Positions 29,571-37,587 of a stretch of DNA of 40,902 nucleotides are shown piece by piece. Position 1 is the stretch's first letter. Each line of letters begins with the position of its first letter. Origin of the DNA: Chloroflexota bacterium (lineage in GTDB: Bacteria; Chloroflexota; Dehalococcoidia; Tepidiformales; Tepidiformaceae); NCBI GenBank assembly GCA_026702615.1, contig JAPPBY010000018.1:1-40902 (forward strand), given 5' to 3'. Position numbers and translations under genes: made by a program. Under the pieces are notes generated by a model, which did no database searches, had not been told where the DNA came from, and saw only the letters and a list, made by a program, of their open reading frames with translations.

Positions 29571-31556
29571 TTACTGGAGGTCGGCAGGGGGCCGGGCGCG
29601 GGCGTGGAGCTCGTGGCCCCAGCAGACGGCCTCGCCCGTGTCGCGGATGGCGCACGTGTGGATGGCGCCCGCATTCACGGAACGGAAGCGACCCTCGGGG
29701 GCATCGGTCTGGCCGTGGTTGTTCTGGCCCCAGCAGAGCATCTCGCCCTCTTCGCTGACGGCGCAGGCGTGGTGCTGGCCGGTCCCGACCCAGAGGAAGC
29801 GCCCCTCGGGCGGTACCGCCTTGCCGTAGTCGTTGGCGCCCCAGCAGACGAGCTGGCGTTCGCTGCCGAGGGCGCAGGCGAAGTCGCCGCCAGCGCTCAC
29901 GGCGCGGTAGTTGCCGGAGGGGACATCGAGCTGGCCGTGCCAGGCGCCTCCCCAGCAGACGAGCGCGCCCGAGGTTCTGACGGCGCAGGTGTGGGCGTGG
30001 CCGGCGCTGACAAAGCGGTAGCGACCGGACGGCGCATCCGCCTGGCCGAACTGGTTCAGGCCCCAGCAGCCGATCGTGCGCGAGTCGCGGAGGCCGCAAC
30101 TGTGGGCAAACCCGACACTGACCGCGCGGTAGGTTCCGGAAGGCGCGTCGGTGCTTCCGTCGATGTTCGCCCCCCAGCACGCCACCTCCCCTTCATCGTC
30201 CACCGCGCAGCTGTGCCAGGCGCCCGCGCTCAGTGAGCGGTAGCGCCCCGAAGGCGCGCTGGTGCGCCCGTTCTCGTCACTCCCCCAGCAGACCAGTTCC
30301 CCCGACGCCGTTCGAGCGCAGGAGTGGAGGTCGCCGGCGGCGACGGAGGCGTACGTCCCGGCGGGGGCTTCCGCGGCGCCGGAGTCGAAACGGTTCCCCC
30401 AGCAGACGCCGGCATGGGATTCGTCGACGGCACAGGCGTGGGCAGGGCCGGTGCTGATGGAGCGATAGGCGCCGGGTGGCGGGTCGGCGACAGTTCCGCG
30501 GCACAGGACCTCGCCGGCGTACCCGAGCGCGCAGGTGGCGGCGCCGCTCGCGGACACGGAGCGGTAGGGACCCGGTGACGCGTCTCCCCAGTGGCCCTCG
30601 CCCCAGCAGTCGAGCCGGCCGGACTCGCGCAGGGCGCACGTGTGGTCGGCGCCCGCGGCGATCGAGAGGTAGCGGCGGGAGGGCGGGTCGGACTGGCCAC
30701 GGGCGTTGTCGCCCCAGCACTCGACGCGTCCCGAGTTCCGCAGCCCGCAGGTGTGCGCGGCGCCTGCGCTCAGGGAGCGGAAGGTCCCGGAAGGCGGGTC
30801 GCCCTGGCCGTTGCCGTTGGCCCCCCAGCAGACCACTCCACCCAGGCGTGCGACGGCGCAGGTGTGGGCAAGGCCGGCGCTGACCGACCGGAAGCGGCCC
30901 CGCGGAGCGTCGGTCTGGCCGCTGAAATTGTCGCCCCAGCAGACGATCCGGGAGGCATCGGTCAGGCCGCAGGTGTGCCACTCGCCGGCGCTCAGGGAGC
31001 GGTAGTGGCCGGGCGGGACGTCGGTCTGGCCGCGCGCATTGTCACCCCAGCAGACGATCTCGCCGGACGCCTGGAGGGCGCAGGAGTGCTCGGCTCCCAC
31101 GGCGACCAGCAGGGCGCGGTCGGGTTCCGGGGTGGGCAGGGAGAGGGTGAGATTGCCATAGCGGTAGCGACCGTCGTCGGTCCGGAAGGTCAGCACGATC
31201 GGGACGGTGCCGACGTCGTACCAGTCGCCACCTTCGCGGCGGGCGCTGATGAAGTGGCGTCCGAGACCCGAGGCTGGCTGCCAGACGCGTATCTCGACTC
31301 CGGCCACGACTAGGTCGCCGTAGCGGTAGCTGCGCGAGGCGTTGAGGCGGGCGAGGTCGACGGGGACGGTGCCGAGGTCGCGCCAGAGTCCGTCCTCGGG
31401 GCGGACGCTCAGGGCGAGTTCGGTGGGGGAATCGACATCTTGCCAGAGCACGACCTGGAGCGGCGTGGTGGCGTTTGGCTGCGCGCCGGTGGTCTCGTGC
31501 GCCACGAAGGGGAGCGCGACGGCCGCCACGAGCACGGCCAGCAGCCATCGCTTCAC
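29571..31556 (-). CDS. Secreted RCC1-like repeat protein (14 repeats)
   Basis: The protein has 661 residues. A signal peptide (MKRWLLAVLVAAVALPFVAH) is followed by an N-terminal beta region with two SxRPEDGLWRDLGTVP-like segments (about 25-145). Then come 14 tandem repeats of about 37 residues, each close to RSVSAGxxHTCAVxxxGxVxCWGxNxxGQxDxP, running to the C-terminus. This is an RCC1/BNR-like beta-propeller pattern; 14 blades would make two seven-bladed propellers. Repeats 5 and 6 are degenerate. Nearly every repeat has two cysteines (HTC, CWG), suggesting disulfides outside the cell. The GTG start is 12 nt after the mnmA stop. Function is probably adhesion or ligand binding, unknown. Confidence 0.88.
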   Translation of the reverse strand: MKRWLLAVLVAAVALPFVAHETTGAQPNATTPLQVVLWQDVDSPTELALSVRPEDGLWRDLGTVPVDLARLNASRSYRYGDLVVAGVEIRVWQPASGLGRHFISARREGGDWYDVGTVPIVLTFRTDDGRYRYGNLTLSLPTPEPDRALLVAVGAEHSCALQASGEIVCWGDNARGQTDVPPGHYRSLSAGEWHTCGLTDASRIVCWGDNFSGQTDAPRGRFRSVSAGLAHTCAVARLGGVVCWGANGNGQGDPPSGTFRSLSAGAAHTCGLRNSGRVECWGDNARGQSDPPSRRYLSIAAGADHTCALRESGRLDCWGEGHWGDASPGPYRSVSASGAATCALGYAGEVLCRGTVADPPPGAYRSISTGPAHACAVDESHAGVCWGNRFDSGAAEAPAGTYASVAAGDLHSCARTASGELVCWGSDENGRTSAPSGRYRSLSAGAWHSCAVDDEGEVACWGANIDGSTDAPSGTYRAVSVGFAHSCGLRDSRTIGCWGLNQFGQADAPSGRYRFVSAGHAHTCAVRTSGALVCWGGAWHGQLDVPSGNYRAVSAGGDFACALGSERQLVCWGANDYGKAVPPEGRFLWVGTGQHHACAVSEEGEMLCWGQNNHGQTDAPEGRFRSVNAGAIHTCAIRDTGEAVCWGHELHARARPPADLQ

Positions 31557-31568
31557 CGCTGCGCCGCC

Positions 31569-32660
31569 TCAGTCACGCCACGCCCGGGCGATGGTGCCAC
31601 CACCCAGCACTTCATCGCCGCGGTAGAAGGCGATGGCCTGGCCGGGGGTGAGGGCGCGCTGGCGGCGGTCGAAGCGCACGGTGGCGGTGTTCGCGGAGGC
31701 GGCCTCGGTGAACGTGGCGGGGGCGGCCTCGGCCTTGTAGCGAGCCTTGGCCTCGACTGGATCGCCGAGGGCAGGAGGGGCTCCCGCCACCCAGTAGATC
31801 GAGTCGACGGCCACATGGTCGGCGTAGAGGTCGTCCTCCTCACCGATCGTGACGACGTTCGTGGCAGCGTCGATGGCGGTCACGTAGCGGGGTTCGCCGA
31901 GGGCGATGCCGAGCCCCTTGCGCTGCCCGACGGTGAAGCCGGTCACGCCCTCGTGGTGGGCGAGCACCGCGCCCTCGGCGTCGCGCAGCTCGCCGGGGCG
32001 GGGCTCGACGCGTTCGGTCACGAAGGCGCGGTAGTCGTTGCCCGGAACGAAGCAGATCTCGACGCTGTCCGGCTTCTCCGCGACATCGAGGCCCGTGCGC
32101 CGGGCGACCTCGCGCACCTCGTCCTTGCACAGCCCGCCGACGGGAAGCAGCAGCCTCGCGAGCTGCTCCTGCCCAAGCATGTAGAGCACATACGACTGGT
32201 CCTTGGATTCGTCGACACCCTTGAGCAAGCGGTGGGGAAGGCCGTCCTCGCCGTGGGCGACGCGGGCGTAGTGGCCAGTCGCGAGGAAGTCGCCGTCGAA
32301 GGCGGGGAGGCGGTCGAGGAGGGCGCGGTACTTGATGTGCTCGTTGCAGCGGGCGCAGGGGTTGGGGGTGCGGCCGGCGGCGTACTCGTCGACGAAGGGA
32401 TCGACGACGTGCTCGCGGAAGGCGTCCTCGAAGTTGAGGACGTAGTGGCGGATGCCGAGCTGCCCGGCGACGCGGCGGGCGTCGCCGATATCCTCGACGC
32501 TGCAGCACTGCTGGTGGCCGCGGAGCTGGTCGGGGCGCTCCTCGGTCCAGAGGCGCATGGTGACGCCCACGACGTCGTAGCCCTGCTCGACGAGGAGGGC
32601 GGCGGCGACGGACGAATCGACGCCGCCGGACATGGCGCAGACAACACGGGGGGCGCTCAT
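31569..32660 (-). CDS. mnmA: tRNA-specific 2-thiouridylase MnmA
   Basis: MnmA puts sulfur on U34 of tRNA-Lys, -Glu and -Gln. The 363-residue protein has the PP-loop AMSGGVDSSVAA (9-20), the first catalytic cysteine in TPNPCARCNEHIKY, the second in DSVEICFVPGNDYR, and the C-terminal beta-barrel ending TPGQAIAFYRGDEVLGGG. It uses sulfur relayed to the cysteine pair. The gene is divergent from rsfS with a very short shared 5' region. The RCC1-like gene follows, probably on the same mRNA. Confidence 0.96.
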   Translation of the reverse strand: MSAPRVVCAMSGGVDSSVAAALLVEQGYDVVGVTMRLWTEERPDQLRGHQQCCSVEDIGDARRVAGQLGIRHYVLNFEDAFREHVVDPFVDEYAAGRTPNPCARCNEHIKYRALLDRLPAFDGDFLATGHYARVAHGEDGLPHRLLKGVDESKDQSYVLYMLGQEQLARLLLPVGGLCKDEVREVARRTGLDVAEKPDSVEICFVPGNDYRAFVTERVEPRPGELRDAEGAVLAHHEGVTGFTVGQRKGLGIALGEPRYVTAIDAATNVVTIGEEDDLYADHVAVDSIYWVAGAPPALGDPVEAKARYKAEAAPATFTEAASANTATVRFDRRQRALTPGQAIAFYRGDEVLGGGTIARAWRD

Positions 32661-32668
32661 TGCTGTGC

Positions 32669-32674
32669 TATTCT
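32669..32674 (+). promoter_or_regulatory. -10 box TATTCT upstream of rsfS
   Basis: TGCTATTCT gives an extended -10 just outside the mnmA start. Its transcription start (about 32681) lies downstream of TTG 32660, so it rules that codon out as the rsfS start. Confidence 0.5.
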
Positions 32675-32710
32675 CCCAGAGACCGCGTCAGGCGGAATGG
32701 AGCGCGCGCT

Positions 32711-33058
32711 CTGGAACCCGAGCCCCTCGCCCACCGCGTCATCGACCTACTCTCCGAGCTGCAGGCTGAGGACATCGCGCTGCTGGACATCGGCAAGGCG
32801 TCGAGCTTCGCCGACTACTTCGTGCTGGCGACGGCGCACTCGCCGTTGCAGTTCAGCGCCATCGTGGAGCGGCTGGGCCATGAGCTCAAGGAGGCGGGGG
32901 TGCCGCCACGCCACCAGGAGGGGCGCAAGGAGAGCGGCTGGGTGCTGATCGACTTCGGCGACGTGATCGTGCACGTGTTCTCGCCGGAGAAGCGGGAGTA
33001 CTACCGGCTGGAGGAGCTCTGGGGGCGGACGACACCGGTGGTGCGGTTCACGGGGTAG
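32711..33058 (+). CDS. rsfS: Ribosomal silencing factor RsfS, apparent CTG start
   Basis: RsfS binds L14 on the 50S subunit and blocks subunit joining during starvation. The protein has 115 residues from CTG 32711: LAHRVIDLLSELQAEDIALL, then DIGKASSFADYFVLATAHSP, QFSAIVERLGHELKEAGVP, and GWVLIDFGDVIVHVFSPEKR with YYRLEELWG, all family hallmarks. The homologous N-terminus falls near here; the only in-frame conventional start (TTG 32660) lies above the -10 box. GGAG lies 8 nt before CTG. Non-canonical initiation is the best reading. Confidence 0.88.
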   Translation: MEPEPLAHRVIDLLSELQAEDIALLDIGKASSFADYFVLATAHSPLQFSAIVERLGHELKEAGVPPRHQEGRKESGWVLIDFGDVIVHVFSPEKREYYRLEELWGRTTPVVRFTG

Positions 33059-33066
33059 GGGCGGGT

Positions 33067-34560
33067 CTAATCGAGCCAGATGAAGCCGAGGAGTTCCCAA
33101 CGTAGTTCTGTCGATTGGTCCCTTGTGAAGCTCACCCCCCGGTACGCCCCCACAAGGACATCGCAGGCATCCAGCGCGGAGATGCTCTCGTAGCAGCGTC
33201 CCCAATTGGCGAGAATATTTGCGTTTTCCGCTCGCCAATGCTCCAAGTAGGCCTCTCGACCCAACGCCGTGTTCACGTTCGGTGGCACCCCTGTCACCTT
33301 GTCACTGGCCAGGTCGAGAGCGTTTTGGCTTGAGGCTGAACCCTCGAAGGCATAGTAGGGATGCATCCAATAGAAGTACCGGCCAGACAAGGGCCCAGCC
33401 CCGTGGACGAGTGTGTAGCCCTCCTCCGCCGTAATCGTTGCCAGAACGCGTTCCGTGCTGATCTCCACCACGGTGAGCGCTTCGACGACGGCGACCGCTT
33501 TGCCGTCACCGCCGCTATCTGTGGGGACTGTCTTCCGGACTACCCGCTCGTGGATGGCGTGGCGCAGGTCAGGTGACAGCCACACCTGCGTGTCGCGGTT
33601 ATCCGGCATCACATAGCTATCACCCTCAAGGGTCAGGACGATTCGACGCACCTCGTCCCTGAGTTCGTACGCGACCAAGAGCGCTTCTCCATCCCTGCTC
33701 CACCGCCGCAGTGCCAAGGCCCCCACAAACTGGAACTCGAGTCCAATGTCTTCCTGCGAAACACGAAGCACCTCATCACCAGATCGAAGGTCGAGAACGA
33801 TCACACTGTCGCCCACGTAGCGCCAGGCCGGTGGGGATAGCGTGAAGGCGATCTTCGAGCCATCGGGCGACACGATGGGGTCAGAGAAAGCAGAGGAGGT
33901 AGGGTCAGCCCGAAAGAGGACGGTCTCAACCTCTCCGTCGAGCGCAACGAGTTGGATACGGTCTTCGGTCCAGGCAACTAGCCGAGTTCCTGCCAGCGCC
34001 AGATCGTCGGAGATACCTTCCAGGAACCAACGTTCGCCTGTCCCCAGATCAAGAGCGGCAGCGCGGAACCGATACCTCGTTTCGTGCCCATGATCCATCC
34101 CCAGCTCGGCATCCAGCTCGGCCTTTTCGCTCTCCGTCAGGTCCACGATGTCTTCAACCAGAAGGACCGCCACCGGGCCCTCGATCTCTCCGACCCCTTC
34201 GATGTACAGCGGTTCCGGATCGCCCCGGACCAGCGCCAGCAGTACCAGGATGACCACGACCACGACCGCAATGCCCGCCACGACACCCACTGCCACTAGC
34301 GGGCGGAGGAGGAACGGGGCGAGCAACCAGCGGCGGCGGGGCGCGTCCTCTTCGCGCCAGGCGGCGAGCTGCTGGCGGTCGTCCAGCTCGAGCTTGGCGA
34401 GCATGTTCGAGACGTGGGTCTTGACGGTCTCGGGACCGATGCCGATGCGGACGGCGATCTCGGCGTTGGTGCCGCCCTTGCGCAACTCCTCGAGGACACG
34501 GCGCTCGGCGGGCGTCAGCAGGTCGGGGTGCGGGGGGCGTCCACGACGGCGCTCGGGCAT
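33067..34560 (-). CDS. Membrane-bound LuxR-type HTH protein with extracytoplasmic propeller-like domain
   Basis: The protein has 497 residues. The N-terminus is a LuxR/GerE helix-turn-helix (LTPAERRVLEELRKGGTNAE followed by IAVRIGIGPETVKTHVSNML). One membrane helix is at about 87-111. The rest is beta-rich, with TolB/WD-like repeats (FSDPIVSPDGSKIAFTLSPP, ALRRWSRDGEALLVAYELRD, VWLSPDLRHAIHERV). The HTH would be cytoplasmic and the propeller outside, so it looks like a one-component transmembrane regulator. A TACCGT box 6 nt before ATG suggests leaderless expression. It converges with rsfS. Confidence 0.83.
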   Translation of the reverse strand: MPERRRGRPPHPDLLTPAERRVLEELRKGGTNAEIAVRIGIGPETVKTHVSNMLAKLELDDRQQLAAWREEDAPRRRWLLAPFLLRPLVAVGVVAGIAVVVVVILVLLALVRGDPEPLYIEGVGEIEGPVAVLLVEDIVDLTESEKAELDAELGMDHGHETRYRFRAAALDLGTGERWFLEGISDDLALAGTRLVAWTEDRIQLVALDGEVETVLFRADPTSSAFSDPIVSPDGSKIAFTLSPPAWRYVGDSVIVLDLRSGDEVLRVSQEDIGLEFQFVGALALRRWSRDGEALLVAYELRDEVRRIVLTLEGDSYVMPDNRDTQVWLSPDLRHAIHERVVRKTVPTDSGGDGKAVAVVEALTVVEISTERVLATITAEEGYTLVHGAGPLSGRYFYWMHPYYAFEGSASSQNALDLASDKVTGVPPNVNTALGREAYLEHWRAENANILANWGRCYESISALDACDVLVGAYRGVSFTRDQSTELRWELLGFIWLD

Positions 34561-34566
34561 GGGGGA

Positions 34567-34572
34567 ACGGTA
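34567..34572 (-). promoter_or_regulatory. -10 box TACCGT of the HTH/propeller gene
   Basis: On the minus strand TACCGT ends 6 nt before ATG 34560. Confidence 0.4.
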
Positions 34573-34632
34573 GCAGCCGGGGACGGCGAATTACCTCCCC
34601 CGACCCGTGGGGCGGATGCGGGATGCGCAGCC

Positions 34633-34638
34633 TATACT
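34633..34638 (+). promoter_or_regulatory. -10 box TATACT upstream of the aldo/keto reductase
   Basis: TATACT lies 36 nt before ATG 34675, ordinary spacing for a transcript with a leader. Confidence 0.5.
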
Positions 34639-34674
34639 CGGCGGCGGTCGTCGAGAGTGGCGACAGGGGGAACG

Positions 34675-35607
34675 ATGGAGTACCGGCGGCTTGGACGGTC
34701 GGGCCTGCATGTCTCGTTGGCGGGACTGGGCTGCAACAACTTCGGCATGCGCATCGACTACGAGGCCGCCGAAAGGGTCACGAACGCGGCGCTCGATGCA
34801 GGCATCACGCTGTTCGATACGGCGGACGTGTACGGCCGCGGGGCCTCGGAGGAGATGCTGGGGCGGGCGCTGGGAGCGCGGCGGCACGAGGTCATCATCG
34901 CGACGAAGTTCGCGGCGCCCATGGGCGAGGGGCCGATGCACCGGGGCGGGTCGCGGCACCGCATCGTGGAGGCGTGCGAGGCGAGCCTGCGTCGCCTGGG
35001 CACGGACTACATCGACCTCTACCAGATGCACATGCCCGACCCGGACACGCCGATCGAGGAGACGCTGCGGGCGCTCGACGACCTGGTGCGGTCGGGCAAG
35101 GTCCGCTACCTCGGCAACTCGAACTACAAGGGCTGGCAGATCGCGGAGGCGCACTGGACGGCGGAGACGCACCACCTGACGAAGATGGTCTCGGCGCAGA
35201 ACCACTACAACCTGATGGAGCGGGCGGTGGAGGCGGAGGTGGTGCCGGCCTGCAACCACTACGGGCTGGGCATGCTGCCCTACTTCCCGCTGGCGAGCGG
35301 GTTCCTGACGGGCAAGTACCGTCCCGGGCAGGGAGCGGCGGAGGGGACGCGGCTGGCGGCGTGGGGTCGCGCCGACGCCGTGCTCACGGACGACAACTTC
35401 GCGGTGCTGGAGAAGCTCGAGTCGTGGGCGGAGGAGCGCGGCCACACGGTGCTCGATCTGGCGATCGGCTGGCTGTCGTCGCAGTCGCACGTGTCGAGCG
35501 TTATCTCGGGGGCGACGAAGCCGGAGCAGCTCGAAGCAAACGCGGCGGCGGTCGACTGGGTGCTGACGGTGGAGGAGGTCGAGGAGGTGGCGGCGCTGGT
35601 GGGGTAG
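34675..35607 (+). CDS. Aldo/keto reductase
   Basis: The protein has 310 residues forming the AKR TIM barrel. MEYRRLGRSGLHVSLAGLG begins it, and GITLFDTADVYGRGASEEML holds the catalytic aspartate and tyrosine. Catalytic lysine is in VIIATKFAAP and the fourth tetrad residue (histidine) in IDLYQMHMPD. The C-terminus has VISGATKPEQLEANAAAVDW for NADPH binding. It is probably an NADPH-dependent reductase of aldehydes or ketones (the YajO/IolS-like group). Physiological substrate unknown. ATG follows AGGGGG. Confidence 0.94.
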   Translation: MEYRRLGRSGLHVSLAGLGCNNFGMRIDYEAAERVTNAALDAGITLFDTADVYGRGASEEMLGRALGARRHEVIIATKFAAPMGEGPMHRGGSRHRIVEACEASLRRLGTDYIDLYQMHMPDPDTPIEETLRALDDLVRSGKVRYLGNSNYKGWQIAEAHWTAETHHLTKMVSAQNHYNLMERAVEAEVVPACNHYGLGMLPYFPLASGFLTGKYRPGQGAAEGTRLAAWGRADAVLTDDNFAVLEKLESWAEERGHTVLDLAIGWLSSQSHVSSVISGATKPEQLEANAAAVDWVLTVEEVEEVAALVG

Positions 35608-35663
35608 TGGTCAGGGCACGACATGGCGGTCATGCCATGATGGTGAGTGTCGGAGGCACGACG

Positions 35664-35891
35664 ATGATCAAGTCTGTCAGGGCACGGTTCCGGGGGGGAC
35701 TGTTCGAGCCACTGGACGAGGTTGATCTCGAAGAGGGGGCTGAGGTTCTCCTGACGCTGGAAGACGAGGTCTTCCAGAGCGAAGAGGAGGAGGACGCGGC
35801 GTTCGCGCGCGCTATCGCTGAAGGGATGAAGACGCCCTTCATGGACTCACAGGAGGTTCTGGACATCCTGAGAGACCGGGATGGAGATTAG
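35664..35891 (+). CDS. AF2212-like (PF01954) antitoxin
   Basis: The protein has 75 residues. KSVRARFRGGLFEPLDEVDL, then EEGAEVLLTLEDEV, is the small beta DNA-binding domain of AF2212-like antitoxins, followed by an acidic helical tail (SEEEEDAAFARAIAEGMKTP) that would bind the toxin. GGAGG precedes ATG 35664 by 7 nt. The last 11 nt overlap the toxin frame. The antitoxin is intact. Confidence 0.85.
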   Translation: MIKSVRARFRGGLFEPLDEVDLEEGAEVLLTLEDEVFQSEEEEDAAFARAIAEGMKTPFMDSQEVLDILRDRDGD

Positions 35892-36146
35892 GTACAGAAC
35901 CTCATTCGGTCGGGACCTGCGGCGAGAACGCAACTCCGACCTGCGCCGAAGGTCGAGCGGATAGTCGAGCAATTGCAGCGAGCGCCGTCCGTTGCCAGCG
36001 TCCCTAGCGTGGCCAGTAAGCGGGGCTACGCAAACCACTACCGAATCAGAGTCGGGGACTACCGCCTGGGCATCGTCGTCGACGGCGACACGGCCATCCT
36101 GGTTCGTTTCTTGCACAGGCGCGACATCTACCGCCACTTCCCGTAA
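35881..36146 (+). pseudogene. RelE/ParE-like toxin, frameshifted
   Basis: ATG 35881 starts MEIRYRTSFGRDLRRERNSD, a RelE/ParE N-terminus. At 35949-35951 (CCGAAGG) the frame is lost and would stop after 27 residues. In the -1 frame it continues KVERIVEQLQRAPSVASVPS, then KRGYANHYRIRVGDYRLGIV, VRFLHRRDIYRHFP and TAA at 36144. Restoring one A gives a typical 88-residue toxin. The family cleaves mRNA on the ribosome or poisons gyrase. Inactive as written. Confidence 0.85.
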
Positions 36147-36183
36147 GAGCCTGCACCCGGGCTATCCGTAGCGGGGCGGCTGG

Positions 36184-36189
36184 TACACT
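36184..36189 (+). promoter_or_regulatory. -10 box TACACT upstream of the zinc ribbon gene
   Basis: TACACT lies 35 nt before TTG 36225, with AAGGAG in the leader. Confidence 0.45.
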
Positions 36190-36224
36190 GGTTTGCAGAC
36201 CCGCAGGGAAGGAGCCCTGATCCC

Positions 36225-36587
36225 TTGGCCTACGCCGACAAGCAGATCATCTGCCGCGATTGCAACAACAGCTTCACCTTCACGGCCGGCGAGCAGGAGT
36301 TCTACGCGAACAAGGGGCTGATGAACGAGCCCTCGCGCTGTCCCGCGTGCCGCCAGGCACGGCGTTCGAACCGCAGCTCCCTGGAGGAGATGGACGGCTA
36401 CGTGCGCTACGGCAACTTCGCCAGCTTCGGCGGCAAGACGCCGCGCCAGATGCACCCCGCAGCCTGCGCCGACTGCGACCAGATGACGGAGGTGCCGTTC
36501 CAGCCGCGGGGCGACCGTCCCGTCTACTGCAGCACCTGCTACAACAAGATCCGGCCCCCCAGGCAGGAAGCGCCACCCCCGCGCTAG
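36225..36587 (+). CDS. Zinc-ribbon protein with four CxxC knuckles
   Basis: The protein has 120 residues. CRDC (10-13), CPAC (about 39-42), CADC and CSTC give two Zn ribbons around a conserved FTAGEQEFYANKGLMNEPSR segment, a combination common in Chloroflexota and Actinobacteria (zinc-binding domain PF13451 then a CxxC-type ribbon). The role is unknown; nucleic acid or protein binding is possible. The start is TTG 36225, with AAGGAG 10-11 nt upstream. Confidence 0.83.
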   Translation: MAYADKQIICRDCNNSFTFTAGEQEFYANKGLMNEPSRCPACRQARRSNRSSLEEMDGYVRYGNFASFGGKTPRQMHPAACADCDQMTEVPFQPRGDRPVYCSTCYNKIRPPRQEAPPPR

Positions 36588-36611
36588 CCGCCATCGCGGC
36601 GGAGGCGCCCC

Positions 36612-36887
36612 GTGCCCACCGACGAGATACGCCTGACCCAGCTCCGGAGGATGCTCCAGGAGCCGTTCGCCGATCTCGGTGCGGCGAGCGCAGCGATCGC
36701 CGCCGACCCGTGGGGTCTGGCGCAGGCGCTCGTGGCTGAGGCAGCGGCGAGCGACGACGTGTCGAGCATGGAGTCGGCGCGGGCCTACATCGAGGCGCGT
36801 CTCGAGGCGCTGGGGGAGGCGGTTCCGGTGGCGGCGGTGGAGGCGGTCAACGGGGCGGTGGAAGAGGCGCTGGCGGGGTGGGCGTAG
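36612..36887 (+). CDS. Small acidic helical protein
   Basis: The protein has 91 residues, Ala/Glu-rich and helical throughout (LTQLRRMLQEPFADLGAASA, SMESARAYIEARLEALGEAV). GTG 36612 has GGAGG at 6 nt. It follows the zinc ribbon gene by 24 nt on the same strand. Family unknown; no motif that assigns function. Confidence 0.6.
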   Translation: MPTDEIRLTQLRRMLQEPFADLGAASAAIAADPWGLAQALVAEAAASDDVSSMESARAYIEARLEALGEAVPVAAVEAVNGAVEEALAGWA

Positions 36888-36908
36888 CAGGCGCGAGCGC
36901 CGCCGCCG

Positions 36909-37466
36909 TCAGCTTCGCTCGATGACGCCGCAGGCGATGCGCCCGCCCGCCGTGCCGGAGTCCTCGCCGTAAGCGTCGGCCTTCTCGTGGATGATGACGG
37001 CGGAGCCATCGTCGTCGAAGAGCGAGCGGTCGTCGTCGCCGGCAAGGGAGATGTCATTCGTGAACACGTCGGCGCGGACGGTTCCGTCGGCGGCAACGTA
37101 GAGGTTGGGCAGATCGCCGGCGTGCTGGCCGGTGGAGAAGAGGAAGCCGTGGGTTTGATCGGTGGGGTTGAAGTGGCTGCCGGCGGCGGAGAAGTCGGGC
37201 GCACAGGCGCCGGTTTCGTGGATGTGGAAGCCGTGGCCGCCCGGGGGCAGGCCGCGGAGTTCGGCGCTCACGAGCACGCCCTGCGGACCCTGGGTCAGGG
37301 TGACCGTCCCCAGCGTCTCGCCGGCAGCGTCCATAATCACCGCGACGGCGGTGATGCCCACTCCGGCTTCCGGTTCCTTCTCGCCGTCGCCCCCACAGGC
37401 GAGCGACAGGAGAAGGGAGAGGGAGAGGGCGGCAGGAATCAGGACGAGCTTCCACAGGTAGGTCAT
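36909..37466 (-). CDS. sodC: Cu/Zn superoxide dismutase, lipoprotein form
   Basis: The protein has 185 residues. The lipobox SLAC (C24) anchors it outside the cell. Cu/Zn ligands are in GGHGFHIHETGACAPDFSAA (HxH, with the disulfide cysteine) and GSHFNP, then in HAGDLPNLYVAADG (histidine and aspartate), and the late VIIHEKADAYGEDSGTAGGR holds the last copper histidine; the second disulfide cysteine is in RIACGVIE. It removes external superoxide. TAAGAT ends 6 nt before ATG. Confidence 0.95.
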   Translation of the reverse strand: MTYLWKLVLIPAALSLSLLLSLACGGDGEKEPEAGVGITAVAVIMDAAGETLGTVTLTQGPQGVLVSAELRGLPPGGHGFHIHETGACAPDFSAAGSHFNPTDQTHGFLFSTGQHAGDLPNLYVAADGTVRADVFTNDISLAGDDDRSLFDDDGSAVIIHEKADAYGEDSGTAGGRIACGVIERS

Positions 37467-37472
37467 GCCCCC

Positions 37473-37478
37473 ATCTTA
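37473..37478 (-). promoter_or_regulatory. -10 box TAAGAT of sodC
   Basis: On the minus strand TAAGAT ends 6 nt before ATG 37466. Confidence 0.45.
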
Positions 37479-37587
37479 GGGAGGACGCGGGGTTTCCATG
37501 TGTAAGCGTGACCGTGGGGCGGTGAGGGCCGATACTGGCTCGCGCACTCTGCAAGAACCCCAACACCAGACGTCAGGGAGGCGTTTC

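Noticed and set aside
29377-30236. Overlapping long frames on both strands within the RCC1-like gene
   Set aside because: Shadows of the repeat-coding strand; only the minus-strand frame 29571-31556 has signal peptide and regular repeats.
29571-31556. Repetitive DNA of about 111-nt period as a CRISPR or satellite array
   Set aside because: The periodicity comes from 37-residue protein repeats in an open frame; there are no identical repeats with unique spacers. No CRISPR array was seen in the window.
35847-36137. Minus-strand frame opposite the RelE-like toxin
   Set aside because: It is the complement of a recognisable, though frameshifted, RelE toxin and has no motif of its own.
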